Shown piece after piece: positions 43,708 through 55,784 of a DNA stretch of 64,000 nt (its first letter is position 1; the number at the start of each line of letters is the position of its first letter). Made by a program: the position numbers and the translations under genes. Under the pieces are notes generated by a model. It did no database searches. It had not been told where the DNA came from and saw only the letters and a program-made list of their open reading frames with translations. This stretch comes from Dokdonella_A sp963834755 (GTDB lineage: Bacteria > Pseudomonadota > Gammaproteobacteria > Xanthomonadales > Rhodanobacteraceae), in NCBI GenBank assembly GCA_963834755.1, contig CAWICQ010000012.1, positions 434,001 to 498,000 on the forward strand, given 5' to 3'.

Positions 43708-43745
43708 TTGCGGCCGGGCCAACATGGTCCGGCCGCAACGTTTTT
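43708..43745. terminator. Strong bidirectional Rho-independent terminator
   Basis: TTGCGGCCGGGCC (43708-43720) and GGTCCGGCCGCAA (43726-43738) form a 13-bp stem with one G-T pair and a five-base loop, followed by CGTTTTT. On the minus strand the same stem lacks a long T-run but still forms. It sits between the secreted-protein gene on the plus strand and the five-gene operon on the minus strand, ending both. Confidence 0.85.
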
Positions 43746-43819
43746 GTGCCCGGTGTTTTTTTCCGATCGCGGCGCGCAAGACCAGCGTCCAGATCGTCGC
43801 GAGGAGTGCGCTCGCGCCG

Positions 43820-45325
43820 TCAGTCGCGCGAGCCTGGCGATCTCGTCGGCCGCTGATGGCGCGAATGCCCGGCCTGCGCGGATGTTTCCTGACTGTCGAT
43901 GCCGAGCGACATCAGCGCGCCGCTGTTCGCCGGGTCGAGCCAGTCGCGCAAACGCGTCGATGCACTGCTGCCGGTCCATCCGATCGCGAGCTTGCCGTAG
44001 CAATCGGTTTCGTCGTTGGGCTGACTCGGATTGGTGCCGCTGCACGCCGCATAGCCGCCGGACAGCGTGCCGATCAGGAGCTTGTCATGCCCGCCGCCAT
44101 TACCGGCGACGACGAAAAGTCCTGAGCCCGAAGAGCCGTCTTCGGTCGTACCCTCGAGATACGGGCCGGTTTCCCAGTGCGTGTTCACACCGCCGGTGCC
44201 GATGCAATTGTCGATCGTGCCCGGCATCGGGCCTGACGTGATTTTCTTGGCATCGCCGGAGGGATGATGGAGGCCGATCGTTCCCGATGGCGTCGCGCCG
44301 GTCGCGTCCCATCCAGCGTAATAGACGTCCCAATCTGCGCTGGGCGCAGCGGCGAGCTCAACGAGCGCGAAATCCGCATCGGCGCGCGACGCGCGCAGGG
44401 TCGCTCCGTGCTGGTCGTCGTTGAGAAACCCGCCGCCCGGCGGGCTGAGGCCGCTGCACGTCGTCGACTGGTAGTTCCAGTACACGACCATCGAATCGGC
44501 TTCGCTTTCGCGCGAGATGCAATGCGCCGCGGTCAGGAAATAATTCTTGCGATCGTGGGGCACGTCCGCGAGCAGCGTGCCGGTGCAGATGAAGGTGCCG
44601 TGCTCCACATCGTCGACGAATTCGTAATACCCGACTGCGCGGATCTCGTTCGGGTACGGCTGGCCGAGCGGACAGACGACATTGACGTTGCAGGGACCGG
44701 AAGTCCCGGGCCCCGTATCCAGCGTTCGCTTGAAGAGGTCCCGGAAACCTGCGCCGACCGTCGCGATTTCAATGAAGTTCGAACGCGCAGCGCCCGCGGG
44801 AATGCGCAGCTCGATCGTAGCGGTATCGCCAGGAACGATCGACGAATGGAATCGGCTATCGCGGGCATCGGCCGCGGTGTACGGACCCTGGTAATAATTA
44901 TCCATGCCGATCACGTACAACGCCGCACCCGGCGGCAGATCGAGACGTGAAAACCCGAACCGCAGATCGGTCGCGCCGCTCGCGCGCACGCGCACGCGCC
45001 AGAGCCGCGATCCGTCCGGCAGCAGCTGCCAGATTCCGTGGTGCGCGCTGTCGATCGAGACATCGATGATGTCGGCAGTGGCCAGCCGCTTCGTCGGTAC
45101 CGTCGCAGACAGCGCGGGCACTTCGGTTTCCGCGCGACGCTGTGCGGCGTCGAGCGATCCGACATCCTCGATCGGAATCGTGAATGTCGTGCTTTCGGGA
45201 TGTGCCAGCGTGTAGGGCAGTTCGCCCTGCCGCGCGGACGCGAAACTCGCGCCGGCGAACGCGATGCACAGCGCAAACCGCAGCGCTTGGTGCGGAGCAA
45301 ACCGACTGCACACGTTTCGTTTCAT
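43820..45325 (-). CDS. Secreted trypsin-like serine protease (lysyl endopeptidase type)
   Basis: 501 residues from ATG 45325 behind AAGGAAC. Signal ALRFALCIAFAGASFASA, a propeptide-like N domain with IWQLLPDGSRLWRVRVRASGA (typical of lysyl endopeptidase precursors), then the S1 protease. The triad is His in YFLTAAHCIS, Asp in ADADFALVELAA and Ser in EDGSSGSGLFVV. Paired cysteines (GPCNVNVVCP, CTGTL with AAHC) support secretion. It is last in the minus-strand operon with the small membrane protein, 13 bp away. It may process a partner protein of that operon or act as a general exoenzyme. Confidence 0.9.
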   Translation of the reverse strand: MKRNVCSRFAPHQALRFALCIAFAGASFASARQGELPYTLAHPESTTFTIPIEDVGSLDAAQRRAETEVPALSATVPTKRLATADIIDVSIDSAHHGIWQLLPDGSRLWRVRVRASGATDLRFGFSRLDLPPGAALYVIGMDNYYQGPYTAADARDSRFHSSIVPGDTATIELRIPAGAARSNFIEIATVGAGFRDLFKRTLDTGPGTSGPCNVNVVCPLGQPYPNEIRAVGYYEFVDDVEHGTFICTGTLLADVPHDRKNYFLTAAHCISRESEADSMVVYWNYQSTTCSGLSPPGGGFLNDDQHGATLRASRADADFALVELAAAPSADWDVYYAGWDATGATPSGTIGLHHPSGDAKKITSGPMPGTIDNCIGTGGVNTHWETGPYLEGTTEDGSSGSGLFVVAGNGGGHDKLLIGTLSGGYAACSGTNPSQPNDETDCYGKLAIGWTGSSASTRLRDWLDPANSGALMSLGIDSQETSAQAGHSRHQRPTRSPGSRD

Positions 45326-45338
45326 GTTCCTTGTCGAC

Positions 45339-45683
45339 TCAATGAAAGTTGGTGCCCGCAAGGATGCCAAAACACGCCGCGACGAGCAGCAGCCCGACCG
45401 CGAAGATCGAAGCGAGGCCGATCGCGACGCCCTTGGCCGTGCGCGGTTGTCCGCGCGTCGCGAACCAGACAATCAGCGCGATGATCCCGATCCACGGCAG
45501 CAGCATCAGGATGATGATCGCCGCGTTGTCGCCATTTCCGAGCAAGCCGGCGAACAACGAGATCACGACATAGCCGCCGATCAGCATGCCCCATGCACAT
45601 GCGACGCCGAGCAGCAGCGAACCGCGTGGATTGCGCGGACTCGGCGACGTCGCCGGCGTCGGAACCGGTGTCGGGTCGTTCAT
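45339..45683 (-). CDS. Small three-helix membrane protein of unknown function
   Basis: 114 residues from ATG 45683, with GAGGATTTCCG upstream. A proline-rich N terminus (MNDPTPVPTPATSPSPRN) is followed by three hydrophobic helices near residues 23-47, 53-72 and 85-108. It starts 35 bp after the stop of the radical SAM gene and ends 13 bp before the protease gene, so it is in the middle of a five-gene operon. No family recognised; it could be a membrane scaffold for the pathway. Confidence 0.75.
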   Translation of the reverse strand: MNDPTPVPTPATSPSPRNPRGSLLLGVACAWGMLIGGYVVISLFAGLLGNGDNAAIIILMLLPWIGIIALIVWFATRGQPRTAKGVAIGLASIFAVGLLLVAACFGILAGTNFH

Positions 45684-45717
45684 CGGAAATCCTCGAGGAT
45701 GAGCATGGAATCGCGGT

Positions 45718-47136
45718 TCAAGGATAGCTTCGCGCGGCACGCGCCCGCAGCTCGTCGAGCTTTGCCGTGGGGCCGTCGCGATAAAACAGGTTGAACGTAT
45801 CGAACGGGATCACCCGGCCGTCCGGTTGCGCGATATGCACGCACGATTTCTTGACCGCGCGCAGATCGAAAGAATACGCATCGATGAACTGCATGATCAA
45901 AACGCGAAACACATTGCGGTAGTTCCATTCGGCAGGCGCCTGTACGGCCGGCAGGCAGCACAAGAGATCGGACAGCGAGCAGGCTTGCGATTCCGGCGAA
46001 TGATTCGTCGCGAACAATTCGAACACGTGCGTGCGTAGCGCTTCGTCGCGCTCGACGACGATCGTGTTGCGACCTTTTGCGATGAGCGTCTCCGGCGAGA
46101 CGAAGCGCGTCAGCGGAACGGTCGTGCCGCCGAGCTTCAACGCGTACGCCATCGCAAGGCAATCCGGATTGCAGGGCACTGGAATCAGATCGTCGGGCTC
46201 GAACACGGATGTCTGTTGGAGAATGCGTCGGCGCACTTCGGTCAGCGTCAGCCGGTCGCGCGATGGGTCGTAGTTTTCGAGCCGCCCCGCAGCCTGGATC
46301 GGCTGGAATGTCACGCCGCGGACGCACGGCTGCTGCAGCGCGAAGTCGACGATGCTGCCGAGTTCGCGGTCGTTGAGGCCCTTCTTGACCGTGACGACGA
46401 GCGTGGTCGACACGTCGTGCTCGTTGAGGTATTCGAGTGCGCGCCGGCGCACGTCGGCGAGCTTTGCGCCGCGAAGATCGAGATGCACTTCGTCGCGCAG
46501 CGAATCGAACTGCAGATAAAGCTCGAAGCCGGGTTCGTACTGCTTGAGGCGCGCCGCGAAGTCCGGTTCCTTCGCGATGCGCAGGCCATTCGTGTTGACC
46601 ATCAGGTGCCGGATCGGTCGACGCTTCGCCGCATCGAGTATCGCGAAGAAATCCGGATGCAACGTCGGCTCGCCGCCCGAGATCTGCACGACGTCCGGCT
46701 CTCCTTCGTTGGCGACGACCGCATCGAGCATGCGTTCGACCGTCGCGAGATCGCGAAAACCCGGCCGATGCGGACCCGAATCCGCATAGCAGATCGGGCA
46801 GCGCAGGTTGCAGTGATCGGTGATCTCGACCAGCGTGAGGCAACTGTGCTGCATGTGCTCGGGACACAGCCCGCAATCGTACGGACAGCCCCAGCGCTGC
46901 TCGGTGTTGAAGCGACGCGGCATTTCCGGCGTCTTGATGAACACCTCGCGCGCCTTGCGATAGTAGGCCGCGTCGTCGGCGATCAGCACGCGCTCGCGGC
47001 CGTGTTCCGGACACCACTTCTCGAGAAATACGCGCTCGTCCTTGAGCAGAATCTTCGCTTCGACCCGCGCGAGGCAGATCGAGCAGATCGACACCGCGCT
47101 GTCGTAGAAGAGGTACGGCCTCAGCTTCGCGCCCAC
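45718..47136 (-). CDS. Radical SAM enzyme related to archaeal Tes/MJ0619
   Basis: 472 residues from GTG 47136 behind TGAGGAATCT, overlapping the Lgt-like gene by 16 bp. The [4Fe-4S]-SAM motif is CNLRCPIC (Cys109, 113, 116). Before it, CSICLARVEAKILL with WCPEH looks like a zinc ribbon, and GCPYDCGLCPEHMQHSCL is a second cysteine cluster. This order (ribbon, GCPxxCGLCP cluster, CxxxCxxC) is that of the tetraether lipid synthase/MJ0619 group, which links or alkylates lipid tails or cofactors. The TIM-barrel continues with VVQISGGEPTLHPDFF and SLSDLLCCLPAV near the end. Bacterial relatives exist but their products are mostly unknown. Confidence 0.8.
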   Translation of the reverse strand: MGAKLRPYLFYDSAVSICSICLARVEAKILLKDERVFLEKWCPEHGRERVLIADDAAYYRKAREVFIKTPEMPRRFNTEQRWGCPYDCGLCPEHMQHSCLTLVEITDHCNLRCPICYADSGPHRPGFRDLATVERMLDAVVANEGEPDVVQISGGEPTLHPDFFAILDAAKRRPIRHLMVNTNGLRIAKEPDFAARLKQYEPGFELYLQFDSLRDEVHLDLRGAKLADVRRRALEYLNEHDVSTTLVVTVKKGLNDRELGSIVDFALQQPCVRGVTFQPIQAAGRLENYDPSRDRLTLTEVRRRILQQTSVFEPDDLIPVPCNPDCLAMAYALKLGGTTVPLTRFVSPETLIAKGRNTIVVERDEALRTHVFELFATNHSPESQACSLSDLLCCLPAVQAPAEWNYRNVFRVLIMQFIDAYSFDLRAVKKSCVHIAQPDGRVIPFDTFNLFYRDGPTAKLDELRARAARSYP

Positions 47137-47852
47137 AGATTCCTCACGAGTCGCGGCAGGTCGCGCCAGTAGTAGCACAGGCCGGCGATACAAAGCAGCT
47201 GGATTCCCGAAACGAGCCCGAAATAGGCGTATGGCACCGGTTTGATCGCGTCGATGACGAGGCGAAACGCGAGATACGCGATCATGAAGAATCTGAAACG
47301 GTCGCCGTCGCGCGTGAATGCTTTGCGACGCGCGTAGATCAGCGCCATCAGTGCGAGCAGAAACATGATCTCGTAGAGTTGCGTCGGATGCCGCGGCACG
47401 CCGTCGCCGAAATCGACGCCCCACGGCAGCGTCGTCGGATTGCCGTAGGTGTGGTCGGGCAAGCCGGCAAGAAAGCAGCCGACGCGGCCGATCGCGATAC
47501 CGATCATCAGCGGAAACGCGAACGCATCGCCGCTCGATCCGTGCGCGCCGATCGCGCGCTTGGCGATCTCGACGCCGGCGAGTCCGCCGAGCAACGCACC
47601 GACGATGGTTTTACCTTCGAGCAGCCGGCGCCAATCGGGAAAATCCGCGAACGCATTCCGCGGATCCTCGATCCAGTAGCCGAGCTTGGCGCCAAGCGCG
47701 GCGCCGGCGATCGCGGCGACCGCGATCCAGACGCTGCGATCGGTATCGGCCAGCACCGGCAGCGCGAGTCGCCGGCGTTCGAAAAGGAACGCGCGAAAGC
47801 CGACGACGTAGGCGAGCGCCTCGATGATCGTGTGCAGAGCGACCGCTGGCAT
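47121..47852 (-). CDS. Lgt-family (prolipoprotein diacylglyceryl transferase-like) membrane protein
   Basis: 243 residues, six to seven membrane helices. The Lgt-type core is IGIAIGRVGCFLAGLPDHTYG and PWGVDFGDGVPRHPTQLYE, which corresponds to the GRxGNFxNGE and PxHPxQLYE regions of Lgt. But the catalytic His-rich HGG-type segment of true Lgt is replaced by VGALLGGLAGVEIAKR, and the gene is not near thyA as usual for lgt. It is therefore likely a paralog with another glycerol-lipid or isoprenoid substrate. It overlaps the radical SAM gene and follows the oxygenase gene after 18 bp. Confidence 0.8.
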   Translation of the reverse strand: MPAVALHTIIEALAYVVGFRAFLFERRRLALPVLADTDRSVWIAVAAIAGAALGAKLGYWIEDPRNAFADFPDWRRLLEGKTIVGALLGGLAGVEIAKRAIGAHGSSGDAFAFPLMIGIAIGRVGCFLAGLPDHTYGNPTTLPWGVDFGDGVPRHPTQLYEIMFLLALMALIYARRKAFTRDGDRFRFFMIAYLAFRLVIDAIKPVPYAYFGLVSGIQLLCIAGLCYYWRDLPRLVRNLWARS

Positions 47853-47870
47853 GCGCCGTCGCTCGCGGCT

Positions 47871-48575
47871 TCAGTCGCGATGCGCGGCGTTGCGGTCGCG
47901 GCCGGCGCCGATCTTGCGGTCGAGCCCGCCGAACAGCTTCTTGAACAGGCGCGACAGTTTGCCGCGCTTGGTCTTGCGCACCTTTTCTTCTTCGCTGGTC
48001 AGCCAGGCGATCTGGATCACACGGCGCTCGCCTTCGTACGGGAGGTGGCCGTGGAACGAATTGTCGGCGCGCTTGAACGCCGCGAGCGCACCGTAGAGCG
48101 GCTTGATTTCGGGCGCGGCGAGATCGTCGATGTCGTCGACGCGATTCAGGAACCTGAAACAGCCGTCGCTGGTATCTGGCCACGATTCGTTGAGATAGAG
48201 CAGCGCCGTCGCCACCTTGGAGCGGCTGTCGGTGTGGATCGTGCCGTGGCGCTTGTTGAGCGAACGGCAGATCGTCACCAGCGTGGGATACCCGCCGAGG
48301 TGCGGAACGCCAAGACGCTCGCCGAGCGCATCGGCGAAAGCGGGCGCGGTGATCTCGTCCACAAGCCGGTTGATGCTCGGCCCGCAGTCCTCGCGCGCAT
48401 ACGGGAAAAAACCTGCGCCGCTGTAGCGCGGGAAGTCCTGGTTCAGCGCTTCGCGCGCCGACGCGGGCAGCTGCCTATCGGCGATGACGAAGGCGAACGG
48501 CTCGCGCTGAACGCGGGTTGCAGGATCGGCGAGGCGGACGGGATCGATGAGTGGCGCGGTGTCCATGGTTTGCAT
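47871..48575 (-). CDS. 2-oxoglutarate/Fe(II)-dependent oxygenase-like protein
   Basis: 234 residues. The double-stranded beta-helix iron site is visible as HTD in RHGTIHTDSRSK (HxD), with the distal His in NSFHGHLPYEGERRVIQIAW, which also supplies the 2-oxoglutarate-binding Arg. The N terminus MQTMDTAPLIDPVRL is soluble and the C-terminal tail is basic (KRGKLSRLFKKLFGGLDRK), which could peripherally associate with membranes. It is the first gene of the five-gene minus-strand operon. The substrate is unknown; hydroxylation of a lipid or protein is possible. Confidence 0.85.
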   Translation of the reverse strand: MQTMDTAPLIDPVRLADPATRVQREPFAFVIADRQLPASAREALNQDFPRYSGAGFFPYAREDCGPSINRLVDEITAPAFADALGERLGVPHLGGYPTLVTICRSLNKRHGTIHTDSRSKVATALLYLNESWPDTSDGCFRFLNRVDDIDDLAAPEIKPLYGALAAFKRADNSFHGHLPYEGERRVIQIAWLTSEEEKVRKTKRGKLSRLFKKLFGGLDRKIGAGRDRNAAHRD

Positions 48576-48641
48576 TGTATTCCGTGACGGAGATGCCGGA
48601 TCCGCCGGCCTGATCCGGGTGCCCGTGCGGGCAAAATCCTG

Positions 48642-48647
48642 TAGAAT
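48642..48647 (+). promoter_or_regulatory. Candidate -10 element of the carA promoter
   Basis: TAGAAT within GTAGAATTTCGACTCGCC, 126 bases before the carA ATG. The -35 at the proper distance is weak (GGGTGC), so the call rests on the -10 and its position. The remaining upstream sequence to the divergent oxygenase gene must carry the control region for carA. No arginine or pyrimidine operator was recognised with confidence. Confidence 0.35.
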
Positions 48648-48773
48648 TTCGACTCGCCTCGATTCCTTTCACGCCCGGCCTACGGACTGGTCCCGCCAGC
48701 CCGCGGGTTCTGTCGCACCTCAAGTTCCGTCGAGGTCAGGCGCGGGCAACCACGATTCAGGACAGGCGAACGC

Positions 48774-49913
48774 ATGACGTCACCAGCCCTTCTCGCCCTA
48801 GCCGACGGCACGCTGTTTCGCGGTGTCGCCATTGGCGCTTCGGGCAGAACGGTCGGCGAAGTCGTGTTCAACACTGCGATGAGCGGCTATCAGGAGATCC
48901 TCACCGATCCCTCCTACAGCCGCCAGATCGTCACCTTGACCTATCCGCACATCGGCAACACCGGCTGCAACGCGGTCGACGCCGAATCCGCCCATGTGCA
49001 CGCGGCCGGCCTCGTCATTCGCGACCTGCCTTTCGCGGCGAGCAGCTGGCGTTCCGAAGAAACGCTCGACGCGTACCTCGGTCGCAACAACATCGTCGGC
49101 ATCGCCGAGATCGACACGCGGCGACTGACGCGCATCCTGCGCGACGGGGGCGCGCAGAACGGCTGCGTCGTCGCCGGTGCGGATATTTCCGCCGAAGACG
49201 CGATCGCCGCGGCGCGCGCGTTTCCCGGCCTCAAGGGCATGGACCTCGCCAAGGTCGTTTCGGCGAAAGAACGCTATGCGTGGCGTGAAGGCAGCTACGA
49301 TCTCGACAAGACCGCATTCGCGACGCCACCGCTGCGTTTTCGCGTCGTCGCCTATGACTACGGCATCAAGCGCAACATCCTGCGCATGCTGGTCGATCGC
49401 GGCTGCGATGTGACGGTCGTTCCGGCGCAGACGCCGGCGAGCGAAGTCTTCGCGCTGCGTCCGCATGGCGTGTTTCTTTCCAATGGTCCCGGCGATCCGG
49501 AACCATGCGACTACGCGATCGCGGCCACGCGCGAATTCATCCGCGCGCGTCTGCCGCTGTTCGGCATCTGTCTGGGACATCAGTTGCTCGGCCTCGCCGT
49601 CGGCGCGCGCACGATCAAGATGAAGTTCGGGCATCACGGCGCGAATCATCCGGTCATCGATCTCGACAGCGGCCGCGTGATGATCTCGAGCCAGAATCAC
49701 GGTTTCGCCGTCGATGAAGCGACGTTGCCTGCGAATGTCAAAGCGACGCACCGTTCGCTGTTCGACGGTTCTCTGCAGGGCATCCGCGTCACCGATGCGC
49801 CCGCATTCAGTTTTCAGGGGCATCCAGAGGCGAGTCCCGGCCCGCATGACGTGGCCGGCCTGTTCGACCAGTTCACCCGGCTGATGGAGGCGCGCGCGGC
49901 TGCCGCGGCGTAA
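48774..49913 (+). CDS. carA: Carbamoyl-phosphate synthase small (glutaminase) subunit
   Basis: 379 residues. It hydrolyses glutamine and passes ammonia to CarB for carbamoyl phosphate in arginine and pyrimidine synthesis. The N-terminal domain has SGYQEILTDPSYSRQIVTLT, and the class I amidotransferase domain carries the nucleophile Cys in PLFGICLGHQLLGLA and the catalytic His/Glu in FQGHPEASPGPHD. CarB follows after a small exported protein gene. Start ATG 48774 behind a GACAGGCG stretch. Confidence 0.97.
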   Translation: MTSPALLALADGTLFRGVAIGASGRTVGEVVFNTAMSGYQEILTDPSYSRQIVTLTYPHIGNTGCNAVDAESAHVHAAGLVIRDLPFAASSWRSEETLDAYLGRNNIVGIAEIDTRRLTRILRDGGAQNGCVVAGADISAEDAIAAARAFPGLKGMDLAKVVSAKERYAWREGSYDLDKTAFATPPLRFRVVAYDYGIKRNILRMLVDRGCDVTVVPAQTPASEVFALRPHGVFLSNGPGDPEPCDYAIAATREFIRARLPLFGICLGHQLLGLAVGARTIKMKFGHHGANHPVIDLDSGRVMISSQNHGFAVDEATLPANVKATHRSLFDGSLQGIRVTDAPAFSFQGHPEASPGPHDVAGLFDQFTRLMEARAAAAA

Positions 49914-49919
49914 AGCACG

Positions 49920-50304
49920 ATGATTCCAGACCTCAAGATCCGCACCGTATTGAGCGCCGCACTTGCGATCTCGTTGTGCGTCGTAGCCGTACCCTCGCTG
50001 CACGCAGCGCAATCCAAGACAACCTCCACGGCGAAGAAGAAACCCGCGCCGGAACCGGCAAAACCGGTCGGCGAGGTCGTTCAGTACGAAGCGCTCGAAC
50101 AGAATGTCGGCAGAGACATCGTCATCGAAACGACATTGAAGACGACGCGCCGCGGCACGCTGATGAAGTACACCCAGCCTGCGCTGACGCTCAAGGTCAC
50201 GCCCGAAGCCGGCGGCTTCGAATTGACCGTGCCGCGCGAAACGATCAAGACGATCACCGTGCTGCCGCCGCCCGCGGTGCTCGACAAGGACGCAGGAACG
50301 AGCG

Positions 50305-50321
<17 letters not shown>
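49920..50321 (+). CDS. Small exported protein between carA and carB
   Basis: 133 residues, starting 6 bp after the carA stop. Signal-like N terminus (VLSAALAISLCVVAVPSLHAA), a Lys/Pro/Ala linker (KTTSTAKKKPAPEPAKPVG) and a beta-rich domain ALEQNVGRDIVIETTLKTTRRGTLMKYTQPALTLKV. Its 3' end overlaps the carB GTG by 17 bp. The genes carA, this gene and carB are therefore one unit. I do not recognise the domain; it may be a Xanthomonadales-specific periplasmic protein. Confidence 0.8.
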
Positions 50322-53540
<3,219 letters not shown>

Positions 53541-53544
<4 letters not shown>

Positions 53545-54020
53545 GAAGAGCACCGATGACACAGAAGGGCGCTGAGCGGCTGCGCAGCGAGCTGGAAAGG
53601 CTAAAGAGCGTCGAGCGCCCGCGCATCATCCAGGCCATCGCTGAAGCGCGTGCGCACGGGGATCTGAAGGAAAATGCCGAATATCATGCCGCGCGCGAGC
53701 AGCAGGGGTTCACCGAAGGTCGCATCAACGAGCTCGAAGCCGCGCTTTCGTATGCCGAAGTCATCGACGTCAGCCGTTTGAACGCGGGCTCGCGCATCGT
53801 GTTCGGGGCGACGGTCGATCTCGCCGACGAAGATTCCGGCGAGGCCGTGAGTTATCAGATCGTCGGCGACCTCGAAGCCGACATCAAGCAGCGCCTGATC
53901 TCCGTTTCGTCGCCGTTCGCGCGCGCGCTGATCGGCAAGAGCGAAGGCGACAGTTTCGAATTCCAGGCGCCGAACGGCACGCGGCGCTACGAGATTACGG
54001 CGGTGCGCTACCAGTCGTGA
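53541..54020 (+). CDS. greA: Transcription elongation factor GreA
   Basis: 159 residues from GTG 53541 (AAGGAACTTGC before it), one more than E. coli. The start M-RRAPMTQKGAERL corresponds to E. coli MQAIPMTLRGAEKL and supports this choice over the ATG 5 codons later. The N-terminal coiled coil carries HGDLKENAEYHAAREQQ with the acidic residues that stimulate RNA cleavage, and the C-terminal domain ends with YEITAVRY. It rescues backtracked RNA polymerase. The GTG overlaps the carB stop and recJ follows 28 bp later. Confidence 0.96.
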
Positions 54021-54048
54021 GCCATTGAGCGCCGCGACGACAGCTCCG

Positions 54049-55782
54049 ATGAAACCGTTCACGATCCGCCGCCGCGTCAGCGCGTTCGTTCCGCAGGCGT
54101 GGCCGGCCGGCGTGCATCCGGTGCTCGCGCGAGTCTATGCGGCGCGCGGTGTGCAGGGCGACGACGTGCTCGAACCGCGCCTGGCGCGCATGGCCGATCC
54201 TTCTGCGCTCGATGGGCTCGAAGCGGCCTGCGCACTGCTGACGGATGCGATTGCAAACGATCGACGCATCTGCATCATCGGCGACTTCGATGCGGACGGT
54301 GCGACCGGCACCGCCGTTGCCGTGCGCGCACTCAGAATGCTTGGCGCGCGCGACGTGATGTATTCGGTGCCGAACCGTTTTCGGCACGGCTACGGACTTT
54401 CGCCCGGACTCGTCGAAGAGCTTCGCGGCGATGCGCCGACGCTGATCGTCACGGTCGACAACGGCATCGCGAGCCACGCGGGCGTCGATGCGGCGCATGC
54501 GCTCGGCATGCGCGTCGTCGTTACCGATCATCATCTGCCCGGTCCGACATTGCCGGCAGCGGACGCGATCGTGAATCCGAATCTCGCCGGCGACGCGTTT
54601 CCGAGCAAGGCGATCGCCGGAGTCGGCGTGGCGTTCTATCTGATGCTGGCGCTGCGCGCGCGCCTGCGCGAGGTTGGCTGGTTCGGCGGAGCGCGAACCG
54701 AGCCTGATCTTGCGGTGTTGCTCGATCTCGTCGCGCTCGGTACGGTCGCCGACCTGGTGCCGCTCGATGCGAACAATCGCGTGCTGGTCGCGGCGGGATT
54801 GCGACGCATGCGTGCAGGACGTGCATGCGCTGGCGTGAATGCGCTGTGCCGCGCGGCCGGGCGCGATCCGGCGCGCATCGTCGCATCCGATCTCGGCTTT
54901 GCGCTGGCGCCGCGGATCAACGCAGCGGGGCGCCTCGACGATATGCGGCTCGGTATCGAGTGTCTCCTCGCCGACGACGCTGCGGTCGCGATGAATCTGG
55001 CGCAGCGGTTGTCGGACATCAATGCGCAGCGGCGAGACATGCAGTCGACGATGGTCGAGCAGGGCGAGGCGACCGTTGCGGCTTTCGTTGCCGAGCACGG
55101 TGGCGATGCGGTTCCGCATGGCGTCGTGCTGTATCAGGCGGACTGGCACGCGGGCGTGGTCGGGCTGGTCGCGTCGAAAATCAAGGAACGCTTGCATCGA
55201 CCGGTCATCGCGCTGGCGCCGGCGGAACCGGGCAGCGGCGATCTGCGCGGCTCGGCGCGTTCGATCGCGGGATTTCACCTGCGCGATGCGCTCGCGGAAG
55301 TCGATGCGCGCTGTCCGGGTCTGATCGTGCGTTTCGGCGGTCACGCGATGGCCGCCGGCCTCAGCCTTGCGCTCGCAGACCTCGAACGCTTCGCGGCGGA
55401 ATTCGACGCAGTCGCGCGAAGCCGCATCGCGCCCGAACTGCTCGAACGCGTGCTGTGGAGCGACGGTGAGCTCGGCGCGTCGGACTTCTGCTTCGAGCTC
55501 GCGACCGCGCTGCGCTTCGCCGGGCCATGGGGCCAGGCGTTTGCGGAACCGGCGTTCGACAACGTGTTCAGCGTCGAGTCCTGGCGCGTCGTCGCCGAGA
55601 AGCATCTGCAGCTTCGACTGCGGGTCGACGGCGGCTCGAGTGCGATCGAGGCGATCATGTTCGACGCGATCGAGTTCGTGCCGCCGCCGGACCGTGTCCG
55701 TGCGCTGTATCAGCTCGAAGTCGACGAGTGGAACGGCAGCGAGCGCTTGAGATTGCTCGTGAGACACATCGAGCCCACGTAG
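54049..55782 (+). CDS. recJ: Single-stranded-DNA-specific exonuclease RecJ
   Basis: 577 residues from ATG 54049, the same length as E. coli RecJ; a TTG at 54025 is an alternative. 5'-3' exonuclease in recombination and mismatch repair. The DHH phosphoesterase motifs are visible as IIGDFDADGATGTAVAV (motif I), VTVDNGIASHAGV (II), VVTDHHLPGP (III, DHH) and the DHHA1 domain with FGGHAMAAGLSLAL. The gene follows greA in the same direction. A REP-like pair lies immediately after its stop. Confidence 0.96.
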   Translation: MKPFTIRRRVSAFVPQAWPAGVHPVLARVYAARGVQGDDVLEPRLARMADPSALDGLEAACALLTDAIANDRRICIIGDFDADGATGTAVAVRALRMLGARDVMYSVPNRFRHGYGLSPGLVEELRGDAPTLIVTVDNGIASHAGVDAAHALGMRVVVTDHHLPGPTLPAADAIVNPNLAGDAFPSKAIAGVGVAFYLMLALRARLREVGWFGGARTEPDLAVLLDLVALGTVADLVPLDANNRVLVAAGLRRMRAGRACAGVNALCRAAGRDPARIVASDLGFALAPRINAAGRLDDMRLGIECLLADDAAVAMNLAQRLSDINAQRRDMQSTMVEQGEATVAAFVAEHGGDAVPHGVVLYQADWHAGVVGLVASKIKERLHRPVIALAPAEPGSGDLRGSARSIAGFHLRDALAEVDARCPGLIVRFGGHAMAAGLSLALADLERFAAEFDAVARSRIAPELLERVLWSDGELGASDFCFELATALRFAGPWGQAFAEPAFDNVFSVESWRVVAEKHLQLRLRVDGGSSAIEAIMFDAIEFVPPPDRVRALYQLEVDEWNGSERLRLLVRHIEPT

Positions 55783-55784
55783 CT

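Noticed and set aside
53995..55767. 590-codon open frame antisense to recJ
   Set aside because: Shadow frame; recJ has all its motifs and correct length.
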